Numbered from the stretch's first letter, positions 35,486 through 47,724 are shown. The stretch is DNA of 64,000 nucleotides from Ignelater luminosus (GCA_011009095.1 VTPC01091059.1:54468-118467), one strand, 5' to 3'. A program made the numbers and translations. The notes: generated by a model not told the origin, from the sequence alone.

Positions 35486-35935
35486 TCAGAAATTCGGTTT
35501 ATTTTCTTTAAAACCTTGAAAGGCCCTTGCTAAGAAAACAGATGCTGTTTTTTCTAAAAAGCGAAAATTAAATCCAATAAAGATAATTATTAAATTTTTA
35601 TGTAAGATGGAATTAAACTTGTCTTGGTTATAATAAGTACAATATTTCACGGCCAGAAACTGTCTATGTATATGCAGCGGTGGTTCAAGAACTTGCATTT
35701 GGACAGCTTTTGTGGGGGAATATTTCATTGTATATGTAAAAATTCTGAGAGCCTTATTCTGAACCACATTTAGGCTCTTCAGCTGAGAATTACTGGCTGA
35801 ACCATATAAAATGCACGCTTAGTCTAATACTGATCTTATCAACCCTTTATAATCAAGAGACATCCATTCGGATCTGCTCCCCAAGACATATTGGTAATAA
35901 TTTTGAGAATATTCAAAATTTTTTTATTTAATCAT
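35486..35935 (-). pseudogene. LINE-C C-terminal segment
   Basis: The minus strand shows ILKIITNMSWGADP, then KGLIRSVLD and ACILYGSASNSQLKSLN (before 35767), then VQNKALRIFTYTMKYSPTKA and VLEPPLHIHRQFLAVKY. This is the conserved post-RT region of Jockey/I-like LINEs. It fits as the end of LINE-C after an internal deletion, though it could be a separate fragment of a related element. Confidence 0.75.
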
Positions 35936-36370
35936 TACCAAATCTAAAAAGAATTTAATAAAGTATCTTGATATAAAACCTAAAGATCTACTGAGTAACT
36001 TAGAATCAGTAGGTAATGTTCTACACCGCGAAAATATTACTACTGCGATTTATTTACAGACAATTCAAAGGAGTTTTCAAAAGGCCATTAACAAATAGTA
36101 GTAAAAGCTGAATTCATTCGTTCTTTTCAGTTTTTACCAAATAGATATGTTACGGTCAAAGGGGTAATTTGGTCATTAACACCAACAGCCGGCTAGTAAT
36201 TTGGGCTCTAACGTCAAGTGGCCGACCAATGTCGTAATTCCACAGTAGGTTAGTTGTTAGAATTGTTAAAACCGACCGGTCATTTACGTTACTGACCAGA
36301 TTTGCTACCTTGTATCATCAGCGTACGGTCTTTATCTTTATCTGTATCATGAATATTTAGTTATATATAT

Positions 36371-37300
36371 TTAAGAGTGTAGAGCTGAAATAATTTTCAG
36401 ACCAATGTTGCTGTTATCTGGAGTTTTAATATGTATTGCTGTGTTTCTAGAAAGTTTCACTGGATTATAGGAAAGCTGTTTAGGTGCACCCAACTGAATC
36501 AGTTTCTGTTCTAATAAATCTAGATTTAAGCAGTTGTATGCAATCTGAATATCTAAGAACATCAAGCTTAAATAATGGTTTTTAGTAAAATTTATTTGCA
36601 CGTCCGTCACGTCCATAGTTCAGACCCGATTTCTAAATTCAAACTGTTTATCTGGAAGTAGATTCGGCGTATACAACCATCACTCGACACGCGTCTTGAT
36701 CATGTGCTATAGGGTTTTAGTTGTACAAGACAAAAGTGAGATAGGCCTACATGAGCTTGCCAGCGAAGGGTCTTTATTATATTTTAAGATAGTGATGATC
36801 AGAACATCTTCACCTTTAATTATAACATCATTAGATGCCGAGAGCAAAATTGTTTTGATATTTAAAGATAGATGATAAATTAAACAATATGGAATATTAT
36901 CAATGTCTGCTGTCTCCTTCATTAGTCTATTTGGCTCCAGCAACGAAAATGGTTGTAAGAACAGGTGATTACCGCCTTCTTCAAGATAGTTCTTAGGCTC
37001 AGTAGAAGTAGATGTTAGTGATACATTATCCATAAAATTCTCTATCTATTCTGAATCTTCTGGATTAGTAGAAATGAATTGTCTATGAAACTTTCTAATA
37101 GTTTTCCAAACATCTTGAAAGGGGGTATTTTTATTTAGTCTTTTACATAAGTTTTTCCAGGTATTATCTCTTAGAATACGCCATTTCTTTTTTATAATAC
37201 AAAAAATGTTCAAAGGTGGGGCACGCTAGTGCCTCTTTTCCAGTTTTACAATTTTAGAACATACCACATCCCATCAGGAATAGAAAGGTTTATCTTTGGT
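36371..37300 (-). pseudogene. LINE-C RT linker and partial RT
   Basis: Minus-strand pieces include IIKKKWRILRDNTWKNLCK and VWKTIRKFHRQFI (linker), LFLQPFSLLEPNRLMKE, DVLIITILKYNKDPSLASSC followed by RPISLLSCTTKTL (RT fingers), and LMFLDIQIAYNCLNLDLLEQ (first Asp region) to HIKTPDNSNIGLKIISA. The GLPQGS and YADD motifs that should follow are not present; the sequence breaks at about 36371. Confidence 0.82.
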
Positions 37301-37401
37301 GATGAATGGGTGCATACTTGCAAAAGTCGAATCTGGAGCTTATGTTATAACATTTATTACGTAATGTATCTTTTCTTGTGCTGATTATTAATCCAAATAG
37401 T

Positions 37402-37856
37402 TTATTGATAGTCTTTCAGTGTTTTCTTTATAGAGACGCATTTATTTTTTGATAGTCTATTTTCCATTACCTTTTTCGATATACTTTTGAGTGAGCGGTA
37501 ACAGAATTGCCAATTGTTATTAGAATGAGAAGGTAGTCCGAACAAAAGGAGTCGTTTAAAACTTACCATTTTGTTATAGCTGTTGGTGCATGGAAGCAAA
37601 TGGACATTTGATATAATTATTCGATTTGTCGTCTGCGGTGTTTAGCTTTGGGCTTTCTAATGTTACTTTTAGCAACCAACAACGTTTCTTTTTTTTCTTT
37701 ACTTTCTCTATCGCTAGAGTCAATAGATGGCGAAAAAGCAGATTTTTTAACTTGTGAGTTTGCAAAAAGACAACCACATCTTTGGTTATTGTTTCCTTTA
37801 TTGGAATAATTGCATCGTTTACTTTTTCCGTATTATCCGTATTGTGGAAATTTGAT
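37402..37856 (-). pseudogene. LINE-C ORF1 C-side
   Basis: Beyond the LTR the minus strand continues in broken frames with a serine/lysine-rich segment including SPSIDSSDRESKEKKETLL, typical of low-complexity ORF1 C-termini that follow the zinc knuckle. Further down, MVSFKRLLLFGLPSHSNNN-like sequence leads towards the RT linker; the endonuclease domain is missing. Confidence 0.6.
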
Positions 37857-37860
37857 AAAG

Positions 37861-40024
37861 TGTAATGTTATTTTCAAATTCGCACTAAATCCGCCCCTGT
37901 CTTTCAATTTCGTTCAGGTATTTGTTTTCCTGACGCGTAATATTTAAATTATTTCATTCTATAGACGAATGTTTGTTATAATGTTACTCTAAAGAATTGA
38001 TAACTTTGTGGTCTCAACTTCTGGGCTCCGGTAGACGTGCCTTTTGCTATTTTCCAATATCAAATTCCTGGAATCTTAGTCGCAAAAGTTAAAGTCACAC
38101 CGTCTCTATTGAGCCAGGTTTAAGCTGGTAAATCTACGAAGTGGGATTTTCCATTGGTCCATAAAGCCCTGCATTCTTAAATCTGTTAGGGCGTGCATCT
38201 GACTTTCGAACCCCACTCCAGTAAGTACACATTGCGCAACAGGAGACGTAGAGAGAATAGGCACTACGATAAGAGCTGCGTACTCGAACCAACGTGTGGT
38301 AATTTTCGACGCTTACCTCTACATCCCCTAATTGGATTCAAACCAAATTAAGTGAAGCGATCCTCTTAAAAAAAAAGAGATCGGACTGGAGAAATCGTAA
38401 TTTCTTTGTGTCAGAGACGCGCAATAGTCGCAGAAGGAAGTGGTTTGTCTGCCAACAGCAAGGCTTATAAATTTCGTTATCGTGGGGAATGTATAACCCA
38501 AATATAATTACGCTGGTGTCCTCCAGGAAGCAGAAATTGTAGAGGGTAGGAACGCAACCATTTTAGCCCCGTTGGTGTAGCATCTGTGTGTATACTACAT
38601 TTTGGAAGCTCCGCAAAATTTTAATAGTGCTTGAGACTCAGTGATTTTCGTTTATAAAATTGTGTGTAAACGCCTGGATTTTGTTCTTATGTTTTTTTTG
38701 TGATTAACGTAAAATAAGTGGTTGTTCTTCGAAATTAAAGTTTTCTCAATTATTGGATGTAGCTGCCTTTCGCCGGAAAACAAAGGTCTGCACATACCTT
38801 CTGGAAGAAAGAATTCCTGTATGAGTAAGAAAGAAAACCTGCTATGTTTTATTATATGAATTCTAATGTTTAAAGACTAGGAGAACGTCGAACTTTGTGA
38901 AATATTTTATACGAAAACTTTGCTTAGACAGGATCAGTTTCGTATTGTTTTATTGAATCATAATTTTTTACAAGTAACTTTTTAACTAATTTGTAACAGG
39001 AACGTTCCCAGGTAATTTTAACTGGTCTTTGATAAATTGTTGCAACAAAATTACTAACTTGGCAATCATTTCTTTGTTCTTAAATGTAATGTTCAGTTGT
39101 CAATATTTAACAATTTATGGTCAAGTTTACCTTAGTCGGGTTAATTAATAATTTTGATCTTTTGTGTTCTATTTTAAAATTTTAACGTAACAGAATCATT
39201 TCGCTTTGTTTATTGTAATAATTTGTTTTTCTTATAGTTTGTTTCTGTTTTTATTATTTTATCGACTCTGTTCTCCAAACAGAAATTAATTTATGCCTCT
39301 TATTGATATTCTTTTGTAGTGTTATTTTGTCATTGTTTTTGTATTTTTGTTTGTGTGTGCTTGATTCATTTTCTTATTATCATTATTGTTTTAATAAATG
39401 TAAGTAAGGTCGACTTTTTGTATTTTTGTTTTTGTAAGTGGATCTCTGGTCCAGGCGAAGCAGCTTAATTTCATTATTTTGTTTTTTTTGGCTATCAAAA
39501 AGCACGTAGTGTATATTCCAAATTTCAATTATAGACTAGATATCTTTGCTCAAGAGAGAAGTAAATATTGAATTGGCATTTCTCTCTTGTATCGTTTTAA
39601 AAGAAGGAAGTCTTCAGAGGACTTCCTTAGCAAAATTAAGTAAGACAAATTAAGTGCTTATACAGTGTTTATTTTGTGTATTGAGTCTCATTGGTGAAAC
39701 GTCAGAGCAAGTTTTAATAGAGCTTCCACGAGGTAAGTTACACACAGGGTGAGGTTTCGTAAGAGGCCTATATACAGGGTGTCGGATTCACGAGTAGTCG
39801 CGTGACCGACCATCAGAACCCTTCGATCTACGACTGCTGGCGCCCTCTTTTACGACCATCTATTAGTTTAATAAGAGTTTTGGAAAACGGTGAGCTTCTC
39901 GTTGTGAGAGATTAGCCAAGTTTATTTGAGAATCCACCCCATCTGCGGCATGAGCTACGCGATTTAACATCTACCATTGGTCTGGACGGGACTTGTGCAT
40001 ACCTTTGAGCACTGGCCCGTTACA
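37861..40024. repeat. Solo LTR B, 2164 bp, TSD AAAG
   Basis: This is the second copy of the LTR at 23915-26069, in the same orientation, with the same ends (TGTAATG...CGTTACA). It differs by scattered substitutions and small indels. It is flanked by AAAG at 37857-37860 and 40025-40028. It sits inside ORF1 of LINE-C, so it is younger than that LINE. Different target duplications on the two copies show that they are two insertions, not the two ends of one 16-kb element. Confidence 0.87.
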
Positions 40025-40260
40025 AAAGTTTTGGTAGGGATTTCGCGTCCATGGGCCGCATTGATCTGTATTGTGGCAGCAACTGTTATGAAGGTATTAC
40101 TATTATTATTTCCGAGGCATCCCTTAGCTAAATGGCCTATAGCTTTGCATATAAAACATTTAATTTTGTTGGTTGTTAAAACTACTCTAAACATATTGTT
40201 TTTCAAGAGCTTCTTCAACAATCTTACGAAGAAGTGAAGCAGAAACGTTGGACAAAATAA
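40025..40260 (-). pseudogene. LINE-C ORF1 N-side with CCHC knuckle
   Basis: The minus strand encodes KIKCFICKAIGHLAKGC, a perfect CX2CX4HX4C zinc knuckle as found in ORF1 (gag-like) proteins of Jockey/I/R1-type LINEs, which bind element RNA. It continues AAHGREIPTKTF and is then cut by solo LTR B at the AAAG target duplication. Confidence 0.82.
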
Positions 40261-40309
40261 CTCATTTAGAAAGTGTTATAAGACGCCTTATACTTCAATA
40301 TTATGCTGA

Positions 40310-40430
40310 GGTAATTTAAAGGAGAGGTAAATTATATTCTGTTATTGAAAATCCTGGATGCAAAAATTATATCACAGGGACTTAGTAATTTACCCACCCC
40401 AATCATATAATATTTTTTCTGGGTATCATC
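40310..40430 (+). repeat. 121-bp direct repeat, copy 1
   Basis: Nearly identical to 41061-41181 (a handful of mismatches), starting GGTAATTTAAAGG and ending CTGGGTATCATC. Inside lie an inverted pair GGTAAATTA / TAATTTACC. The two copies flank a 630-bp spacer. Confidence 0.9.
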
Positions 40431-41060
40431 TGTCTATATAGCATTTAAAAAGGTAGCCTCATCTCTTCTGGAAATTTAGAACTTTGTATCCTATTTTATC
40501 TAACTATTGAAGCGAATGACCGTACTAATAAGTTGAATACATCATTACTATTACGTTCAGCATTATTTTCCCAGTTACTTCTGTTTACAGAAGTAGTCAG
40601 AATTGTAAACGTTATACTGTTTTCTTTCTCACTACAGCTGGTCATGTTTGAACTAAAGAATGTCGCTATCAATTATAAATATTAGATGTGATATAAATAC
40701 TGCAATATTACACTTTATGCTATCTAGCTTTGCAAACTTAAGTTTGTTATAAATCAAAAACAAATAATTCATTAATTAATTGGCACTAGCAGCTAGGCTA
40801 TCCAAATTAATACGACGAATAGCGAAACCTAACAATGAAACCAAACGTGAATATGAAATATCTTTTAATTATTCTACAATTGTAGCTACAGGATGTTATT
40901 TAATTTAAACAAATTAGAAGTAAATTTAGTCAACTCCCACTTCTCCAAAAATCTGTTAAAATTTAATTTGCAAATTTAGTATTTGTTTTTAATTAAGTAG
41001 CTATGTAAAATAATAAGATAAATAGGAAACAAATTACCTCTTTCTGACACAAAACTCAAA
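40431..41060. other. 630-bp spacer between direct repeats
   Basis: AT-rich, no coding content recognised. Confidence 0.5.
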
Positions 41061-41181
41061 GGTAATTTAAAGGACAGGTAAATTATATTCTGTTATTGAA
41101 AATCCTGGTTGGAAAAATTATATCACAGGGACTTACTAATTTACCCACCCCAATCATATAATATTTTTTCTGGGTATCATC
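41061..41181 (+). repeat. 121-bp direct repeat, copy 2
   Basis: Partner of 40310-40430, same orientation. The ends are not TG...CA and I see no target duplication, so an LTR-like (TRIM) reading is not supported; a local duplication or two insertions of a small repeat are possible. Confidence 0.9.
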
Positions 41182-42879
41182 CAAATATTTTTTTTGAGTT
41201 CAACAAAATAAAATTTCAAATTTGAAGAAAATCTTTTGTGTGTATCAAATAAAAGGTATGCAGTGACATATTTATTGGTTTTTAGACTACATAAAATTAT
41301 TATTATTAAAATTCCATAAAAGCTGCAATTTCAACAATTTTATAAATCACTAAACATTTTCAGATTAATATGAAATAACATAGATAGTTATTTGCACATC
41401 TCACAGCAGTTTCTGATACATGAGAAGCCCACGAATTGAAATCCAATATTGACTGAACGTTTCCAAGGCACTAACGAAAGACACGTATTATTAAGGTCAT
41501 GAACAATGACAGGTCTAGAAAACGGATACTGTTACCCATTTGCAAAGAAGTGTTATTATTTTTTTCCCTACATTTTAAGCCTCTAAATCTACATTGGGCT
41601 TAATTAACCGTAAACAAGATAACATTTAATCTTTTCTAACCCAGTATATTTTGAATAAACATCTATTTTAATGTCAAGCTAAACAAATGCCATTTTTAAA
41701 ATATTTTATAGTAGAAAGTACTATCTAAAAGACGTAAATAATTTTGCAAGAGATTAATTGCTTTTTTCTTATTTAATTATGATATTCGAATCCATTTCTC
41801 AACTCGAACGACTGCTTTGTTCGAATGGCGGTTTTATATTAAATAAATGATTCTACAAAAGCTCCGAGACTTGAATTACATAAAAAAATGTATATATACT
41901 TTTCTCAAATCTGTGTGTAACTGTAGGAAAAAGCACGCACTCTTTTGTGTACACACGCATCTTCTGACGAAATAGCACGTACTTTATAGGAACGTGACAA
42001 GAAGCTTTTTAATATTATACAGTGAAACAAACAAAATAGGTAAACAAATTGACTTACATTGGTGGTACATAATGTCATTTGTATGTATTATTATAATTGT
42101 TACAGATAGTACTCATTATTAATATAAATAAATTAAGGCGATAAAAAATAGTAAGATGTTTAGAACTAAAAATTTTCTTGCACTAACTTAGTGATCTAAA
42201 ATTAATAACGAACCGTACTAGGTTTTTATTCCACTTTGGTAACTTTTGATTCACAAGATTATATAGACATTCGATACACAATCTTACCTTGATTGATTAT
42301 CTTAAAACTTCATTGTTTTTTTAAGAAAAACTGTTACGCGTACTTGAAATTACTTAAACTTATTCTATTTACAAATTTGCCTGCTTAAGATTTATTTACG
42401 TCAATGAAAGTTTATTAAAGTAGAACTAAAATAGCATCTTACTGATGTTTACACTAATGGAAACTATATTTTTAACAAATACGATTAAAAAATTCATAAC
42501 GTAAATAACAGTTCAATCACAAGAACTGCCTTTTTGCCTAGAAAAATGCGTTCTGTTAAAGTTTTAAGCAAATGTGATCGTCGCGGGATCACTTCATCTG
42601 CTCAATGAGTTCATGATACATGGTGGACAGGTCTGAGTTTCTGTACATTAGTTCTGTAACGAACCCCAAATCTGCTGATGGTTATTAACCTTTAAACTAA
42701 GATATTTATTACCGACTGCAATAAAATATCAAGCAGCAAAACTTTGCTCTTATAAAATTGATTACCATGGAATAATTAGTTTTTATTTTATTTTAAAAAA
42801 TGTTTGTTTTGCATTACAATAATCATAGTTGTTAAGGTCTTTATATTTCGTAACATTAACCAGCGATAATTAATTTAAA
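41182..42879. other. Intronic sequence, nothing recognised
   Basis: Strongly AT-rich sequence with no motif or repeat identified. Confidence 0.45.
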
Positions 42880-44040
42880 TCTTGATGTGCGGTGACCTCT
42901 ATTGAAAAATAGAATTGTGGAGAGTAGTTGCTTCCGCGGGGTAGCAATCTGCGTAATTTAGTTACTGGATAAGTCGCTTCTGCGCGTTGAGATCAGGGTG
43001 TGGCCGACGCCATTAGAGTAGTGAGTTCTGGGGCTTTGGAGAAGAAAGTCGTAAACGCTGGTGCGAGAAGTTTTGTGAGACGTTTTCCATGAAAATTTAG
43101 CTGTTGTGGCCCATGAAGTTTATCGTTTTTGTAAAGTGTCTTTAAAGTATATCAGCGTAGCGCTGGATTTTAAAAAGTGCTACCTTTTAAACTACATTTT
43201 TTGGAAGTAGGGCGTTGCCCTTCCTTTCCTTTCGCTATTGAGCGGAATCCAGTGGAATTCGTAGTCATTTTGTCCCTCAACGTTGCATGGATACGGCCAG
43301 TCTTCGGTGCTCCAAGTAAATAGATATGCAGTTGCCCATGTGAGTAAAAATTTGGATCGTATAGCTATGCAAAGGTTAGTGAACACCTATTAATATCGCA
43401 GTGTTTACACCCATTTAAGAAGGACTATGATCCTTTTGAATCTTGTTATCTGGCTGAATCCATAGTGGCGCCTTCTAATAATACCGATTTTGAGCTATTT
43501 CAGTGGTAAGTAGGCATTTCGAACCTAGCCGTCTTCAACTGTTTGAAGTTTATTTTGGCACGTAACATAGTGAAATTTGGAAAATAAAATAAAATTTTCC
43601 TCTCCCTGTGTGTCCTTTGAATGTGTGAATGTGGTGAACGCTACCGTATTCTGACCGTTCCAGCTGGTGCTGATTATAAAAGTCACGTCCACTGGCCCAA
43701 TATGGCATTATAATTGGTAAATCCCGTTCCGAATAGTCAACAGTCCAACAAAGGAGCAACAGAAAACTGAAGATAATGATGTAGAATAAATGATAAGCAA
43801 GTGCATTTTGTACTCTGCTGGTATTGCAGTGTAAGGCCCTATGAGACTATTTTCCTATTTTCAGCGATTTTCCCACACATTGTGTGATGGGCATAGTACT
43901 GCGTGGTGGATACTGCTACTCCCTCGATGTAGGGACTTTTCCGAACTTTCATTAGTCGCAGAGGAACACCAGTATTTCATGAAGTATCACGCGGACGGAG
44001 ACACGATGTTAGACACCTCAGTTATCAACCATTGAATGTT
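42880..44040. other. GC-richer unassigned block, possible old element
   Basis: This block is less AT-rich than its surroundings. Minus-strand frames at 43192-43386 and 43550-43759 encode aromatic-rich stretches such as STEDWPYPCNVEGQNDYEFH and IMPYWASGRDFYNQHQLE. I cannot assign them to a family. There are no flanking repeats. A decayed retroelement is the most likely explanation, but this is a guess. Confidence 0.3.
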
Positions 44041-44939
44041 TTACCATCCATACTGGACCGTATTAATTTTTTACTGGTTCATAAAATATTACCGATCGTT
44101 CGTTCGTTACCGTTCATGTTTATTATGTGTGAATGTTTACCTTTTTATCATGAAAATTTCCTTGTTGTTTGAATTTTTTTTTCTTTAAATAAATAAAGCT
44201 TTCTGTGTCTACTAAGTTTCTAAGTCTTACTTTTTTTTACACTAATTGACCTTTGGATTTCCGTTCCTTCGCTTAGGTACCTTGGTATCGAAAAGGTTTG
44301 ATAATTTTGTTTCGTATAAAAGTGGCTCCCAATAGATTCTAAACTGCATAGAAGAAACGACAAAGAGGTCATCGCAGCTTGATAATTATTTGCTTCTTGT
44401 TAGAGGTTAATAATTTTCCAACTGTTTTGTAACGGTTTTCAGAAATGAATATCTAGATATTAAATAGACTTACTTGGCTTCCTGTAAATGTGAATTTTTG
44501 GGTACTGCGTCTTTTTATTGCTAGACAGTTTTGAGATAATTTTTGCGATGCAGTAGATTAAACCTTTCAAGAGAATTTAGAACTTTTCCTTTTTGCGGTG
44601 CATCAATTGTTGCTGATCAATGTTTTATTACCCGCCGTTCTAACATGAGGCTGTTCAGGCTTCTTCTGGATTGCTTCGGCCGGAGTGGTGGATGGTGAGA
44701 TTTGGTGGGTAGACGTACATACACCGATGGTATGATTTTTGGATTTTGGTGTGCCACCCTTTTCTGTGTGTGGAGTAGCAGACCTGATGATTGGCATATG
44801 GTGCGTTGCAGATCTTTCTAGCGCCCGTAATATTGAAAGTTAAACTTAGATTGCGCCCACGATATGGGCAATATATATGGTTTGATTTGTATTGGCTTAC
44901 CCCGCCTGTGGTAGCGTTCAAGCCCAGATAAAGGGGGAG
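44041..44939. other. Intronic sequence, nothing firmly recognised
   Basis: Overlapping minus-strand frames at 44603-45071 have no clear family similarity. They adjoin the plus-strand LINE-D relic and may include its 5' part. Confidence 0.35.
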
Positions 44940-46260
44940 GAGAAGAATTTTACAATGACCTACAAATAATAATAGGAGATGATGTGAACGGAAAAATATA
45001 AATATGGCAATAGATAATATCATATAAAACAATGCAGAACATAAAACCAACAAAAATGGTAAACAACTCATAGACTTTGCGTTCTCTAATGATTTACGAA
45101 TAACGAATTCCTGTTACAAACACGGGCAGATCTACAAAATAACGTGTTCTGCGAGATGCTACTAATCAATAGATTATTTCATGACAAACAGAAAAGGTGC
45201 AACTTTTTTTAAAGATGTTAGGCCAAACATACAACAAGAATAATAAACATTTTTTCTAGAAGAAAAATTATAAAAGAAGCTTTACCACAATAGAATAAAC
45301 ATTTACCAAAGACAAATAATTTAAATAGAAGACATCAATGGAGAATGGAGAATATCAAAACTATTATAGAAAAAGCGGTTATAGAATCCTGTGGATGTCT
45401 TACACAAAGGAAGAAAAGCAAGGTTTCAGATTCTGGAATAAAGAGATGAAAAAATTAATTAAAACGAAGAATCAGGCATGTAGAAGTGGATACAAAATCG
45501 GACGGAAGAGATCAGAAAAGAATGTAATATACTGCCAAGAGAATCCAAAGTTAAATGCAGACAAATAAACCAAGTGAAACAGAGTGAAAAATAACATACT
45601 TACAAGACAGACAAAAGTTTGCATATAAAATATTAAACACCTAAATAAAGAAAAAATAAAGTGAAAGCAAAAATACATATAATAGACAACAATCTATGGT
45701 TACACTACTACGAAAAACTAAGAAAACAAAAACTGTGAGAAACACATTAGAAAAAAAGAGGAATACCATTATAACTGCTAAAGGTAATAAAAAACATGTA
45801 CGGAAGTAGCCATGGCTGGAAACAAAGACAACCTACACATTAATAATGATACGTAATTACTGCTCTATTTGCTGACGATCAAGTAATAATTGCTGAGAGC
45901 AAAGAATTTTCAAAACAAATTGTCTACAAATTTTACCTGGCAGCCAAAGATTATAATCTCAATATCTCAATTAATAAGACCAAAGCCAAGGGGTTTAAAA
46001 GTTCAGAACCCATAAGTGTAAAATAGTAATCGGCAATAGATAAATAGAAAGGGTAATTCATTTAATTTCTTAGGATACTCCTTGTTTTTCAAAAGAAAGG
46101 TAAATATTAAAAATAAAATAGGAAGATTTAACTACAGTAATAGCACAACATACAAAACTTTAAAAAATAAAGTAAAGAAAAGCACCATAATGAAATTCTA
46201 CAAAATCACAGCCGTACCTAGTCTACTGTATGAAAGCGAGATATGGACATCAACAAATGA
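44940..46260 (+). mobile_element. LINE-D: RTE/CR1-like LINE relic with internal deletions
   Basis: Plus-strand pieces in order: the endonuclease end (about 44940-45200) with EEFYNDLQ and IIGDDVNGKI, LIDFAFSNDL-like and SARCY-INRLFHDK-like remains; a linker at 45338-45568 with ILWMSYTKEEKQGFRFWNKE; an RT active site near 45860 reading ALFADDQVIIAESKEF, with both Asp present; and a C-terminal part at 46082-46255 with KVKKSTIMKFYKITAVPSLL followed by YESEIWTSTNEKERR. The RT fingers and palm start are missing. This lineage of endonuclease-RT proteins is common in insects. Stops and deletions make it dead. Confidence 0.78.
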
Positions 46261-46850
46261 AAAAGAAAGACGAATGCCGTATACCGGACGCAACAAAGTC
46301 ACCCTTGTTTTTAGCGTTCCCTTCAAGCTCCTGAAGATAATACTATTGGGATTTCCGAGATATAACGAGATCTTTAAATTTGGAGCGGATGCGGTAACGT
46401 CTCATTAGTGTACAAAATGTACATTTTTAGTTCAGCAAAATTCCAGTAGAGGCGTGAAAGTAATATCCATATCCATGTATACTCTACTATTTACGAATAA
46501 TGTTACGTCCCCGAATTGCAACGTCGCAATCTATTTTTAGACGTTATCGCAGTCTATTTTTAGAATCGCCCATATGGTATTTTATTTCAATGCTGTTCTC
46601 GAATATATTTCTGCCCATACTTGTCTCGGTGTTTATTACGTCCGGCATTTCTTAGTCCTTTTAGGAAATTTTGGAGGTATAAATCGAATGAATTGTGCAA
46701 ACCATAAAAAATGAGGATACAATACTTAACGCAATTTTCAAAAATATTAAATTTATTCTTAAAGTAACTGAAATCATAGTCATCTCATAAGGAAAAAAGT
46801 AAAATCTTTAAAAATAGTCCAGGGAATAGAGACTGGAAAAGGGGCCTTTG

Positions 46851-47230
46851 CTTGCAAAAGGTTATGCAGTTCTAAGTTTTGGATATGTTGTGTATATCGG
46901 TGGCCTAGTGAAAACCCCCAGTTTTCGACCTCGTCACCCCTGTGCGGGCGCCGTGAGGCCCCAAAAACCATCAAAATTCCGGACTTCTTTCAGTTTTTCG
47001 AAAATATCTTGTTACCAAAGCATTACAGAGGAAAAAGTTTTAACTAAAAGTTGTAGAGCAATACATTTGTTACAACTTTTGTATGACAAATGTTTTTGTA
47101 GAACGATTAGGTAGATAGTTACGCTCCATCAAAGCTACCAATTTTTCGTAAAAATGATACTGTTTTGAGATTTTTAATTTTTTTTACTGTTTATTACTAT
47201 TTATATTATTATTATTATTATTAATAATGT
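46851..47230 (+). repeat. Left terminal inverted repeat arm
   Basis: Matches the reverse complement of 47877-48262 with moderate divergence and small indels. Its inner end is a run of ATT triplets. Confidence 0.85.
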
Positions 47231-47280
47231 TAATTTCACATAAAACGTATACTTCTTTATCTTTATGGTAATGACAAGGC

Positions 47281-47724
47281 AACAACATTAAATACCTTGC
47301 GCGATCACCTCTTCTCCAATTCTGCTACTGGCAGCAAGTTCAATCTTGCAGAGCTGCCACCCATACAGGATGCTGCTATGTACCATGTCTTCCGCACGTA
47401 TCATCAAGTCCAAAGTGGACTGGGAATGGAGGAAAGACAGTAAAGGACTTGTTCCTATAAAAACCACCAGGAATCCATTTCCTCGGTCAATCTTGACTTT
47501 CATTTTCTGTCACTGCAAGAAAGAATGCACTGCAGCTGTAGAAAGGCCGGACTAGGTGCTCTATCATTTGTAAACACTGCTTTGGACAAACGTGTGAAAA
47601 TACGGACATCATAACTGATGAAAATGAAGAAGTCATCCCAACTGAGCTGCTAATGAAAAAAGTTGAAGAAGAACTGGCTGAAACTTTGAAGCCAGAAACC
47701 ATAGCTAATCGTAGGAAGTTATAA
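47281..47724 (+). pseudogene. CXC (tesmin/TSO1-like) cysteine-rich protein remnant
   Basis: In three plus-strand frames the following pieces appear in order: FNLAELPPIQDAAMYHVFR, YHQVQSGLG, VDWEWRKDSKGLVPIKT, FIFCHCKKECTAA, CRKAGL, CSIICKHCFGQTCEN, then an acidic tail ending TIANRRKL and a stop at 47722-47724. The spaced cysteines (CxCxxxC...C...C...CxxC...C) fit a CXC DNA-binding motif. I recall the same order (LPPT-type motif, YYQVQ, then CXC) in uncharacterised multi-copy insect proteins. It has at least two frameshifts, so it is dead. The role in the element is not known. Confidence 0.7.

Larger units (their letters stand above)
35486..40300 (-). mobile_element. LINE-C: non-LTR retrotransposon split by a solo LTR
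   Basis: Pieces in minus-strand order are an ORF1 zinc knuckle (about 40130-40170), a solo LTR insertion (37861-40024), more ORF1 (37.4-37.86 kb), an RT linker and fingers (36.7-37.3 kb), RT palm start (36.37-36.62 kb), then after ~430 bp of unrecognised sequence the C-terminal segment (35.49-35.93 kb). The APE endonuclease and the central RT with its active site are absent, so large deletions happened. Removal of the LTR and one copy of the AAAG duplication would bring the two ORF1 halves together. Orientation is the same as the TRPC gene. Confidence 0.82.

Noticed and set aside
23915..40024. The two 2.16-kb repeats as the ends of one 16-kb LTR retrotransposon
   Set aside because: Each copy has its own perfect 4-bp target duplication (AGCT versus AAAG), and the sequence between them holds unrelated elements.
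39964..40221. The full 85-codon minus-strand frame as one protein
   Set aside because: Its C-terminal part lies in solo LTR B; only the part right of 40024 is LINE ORF1.
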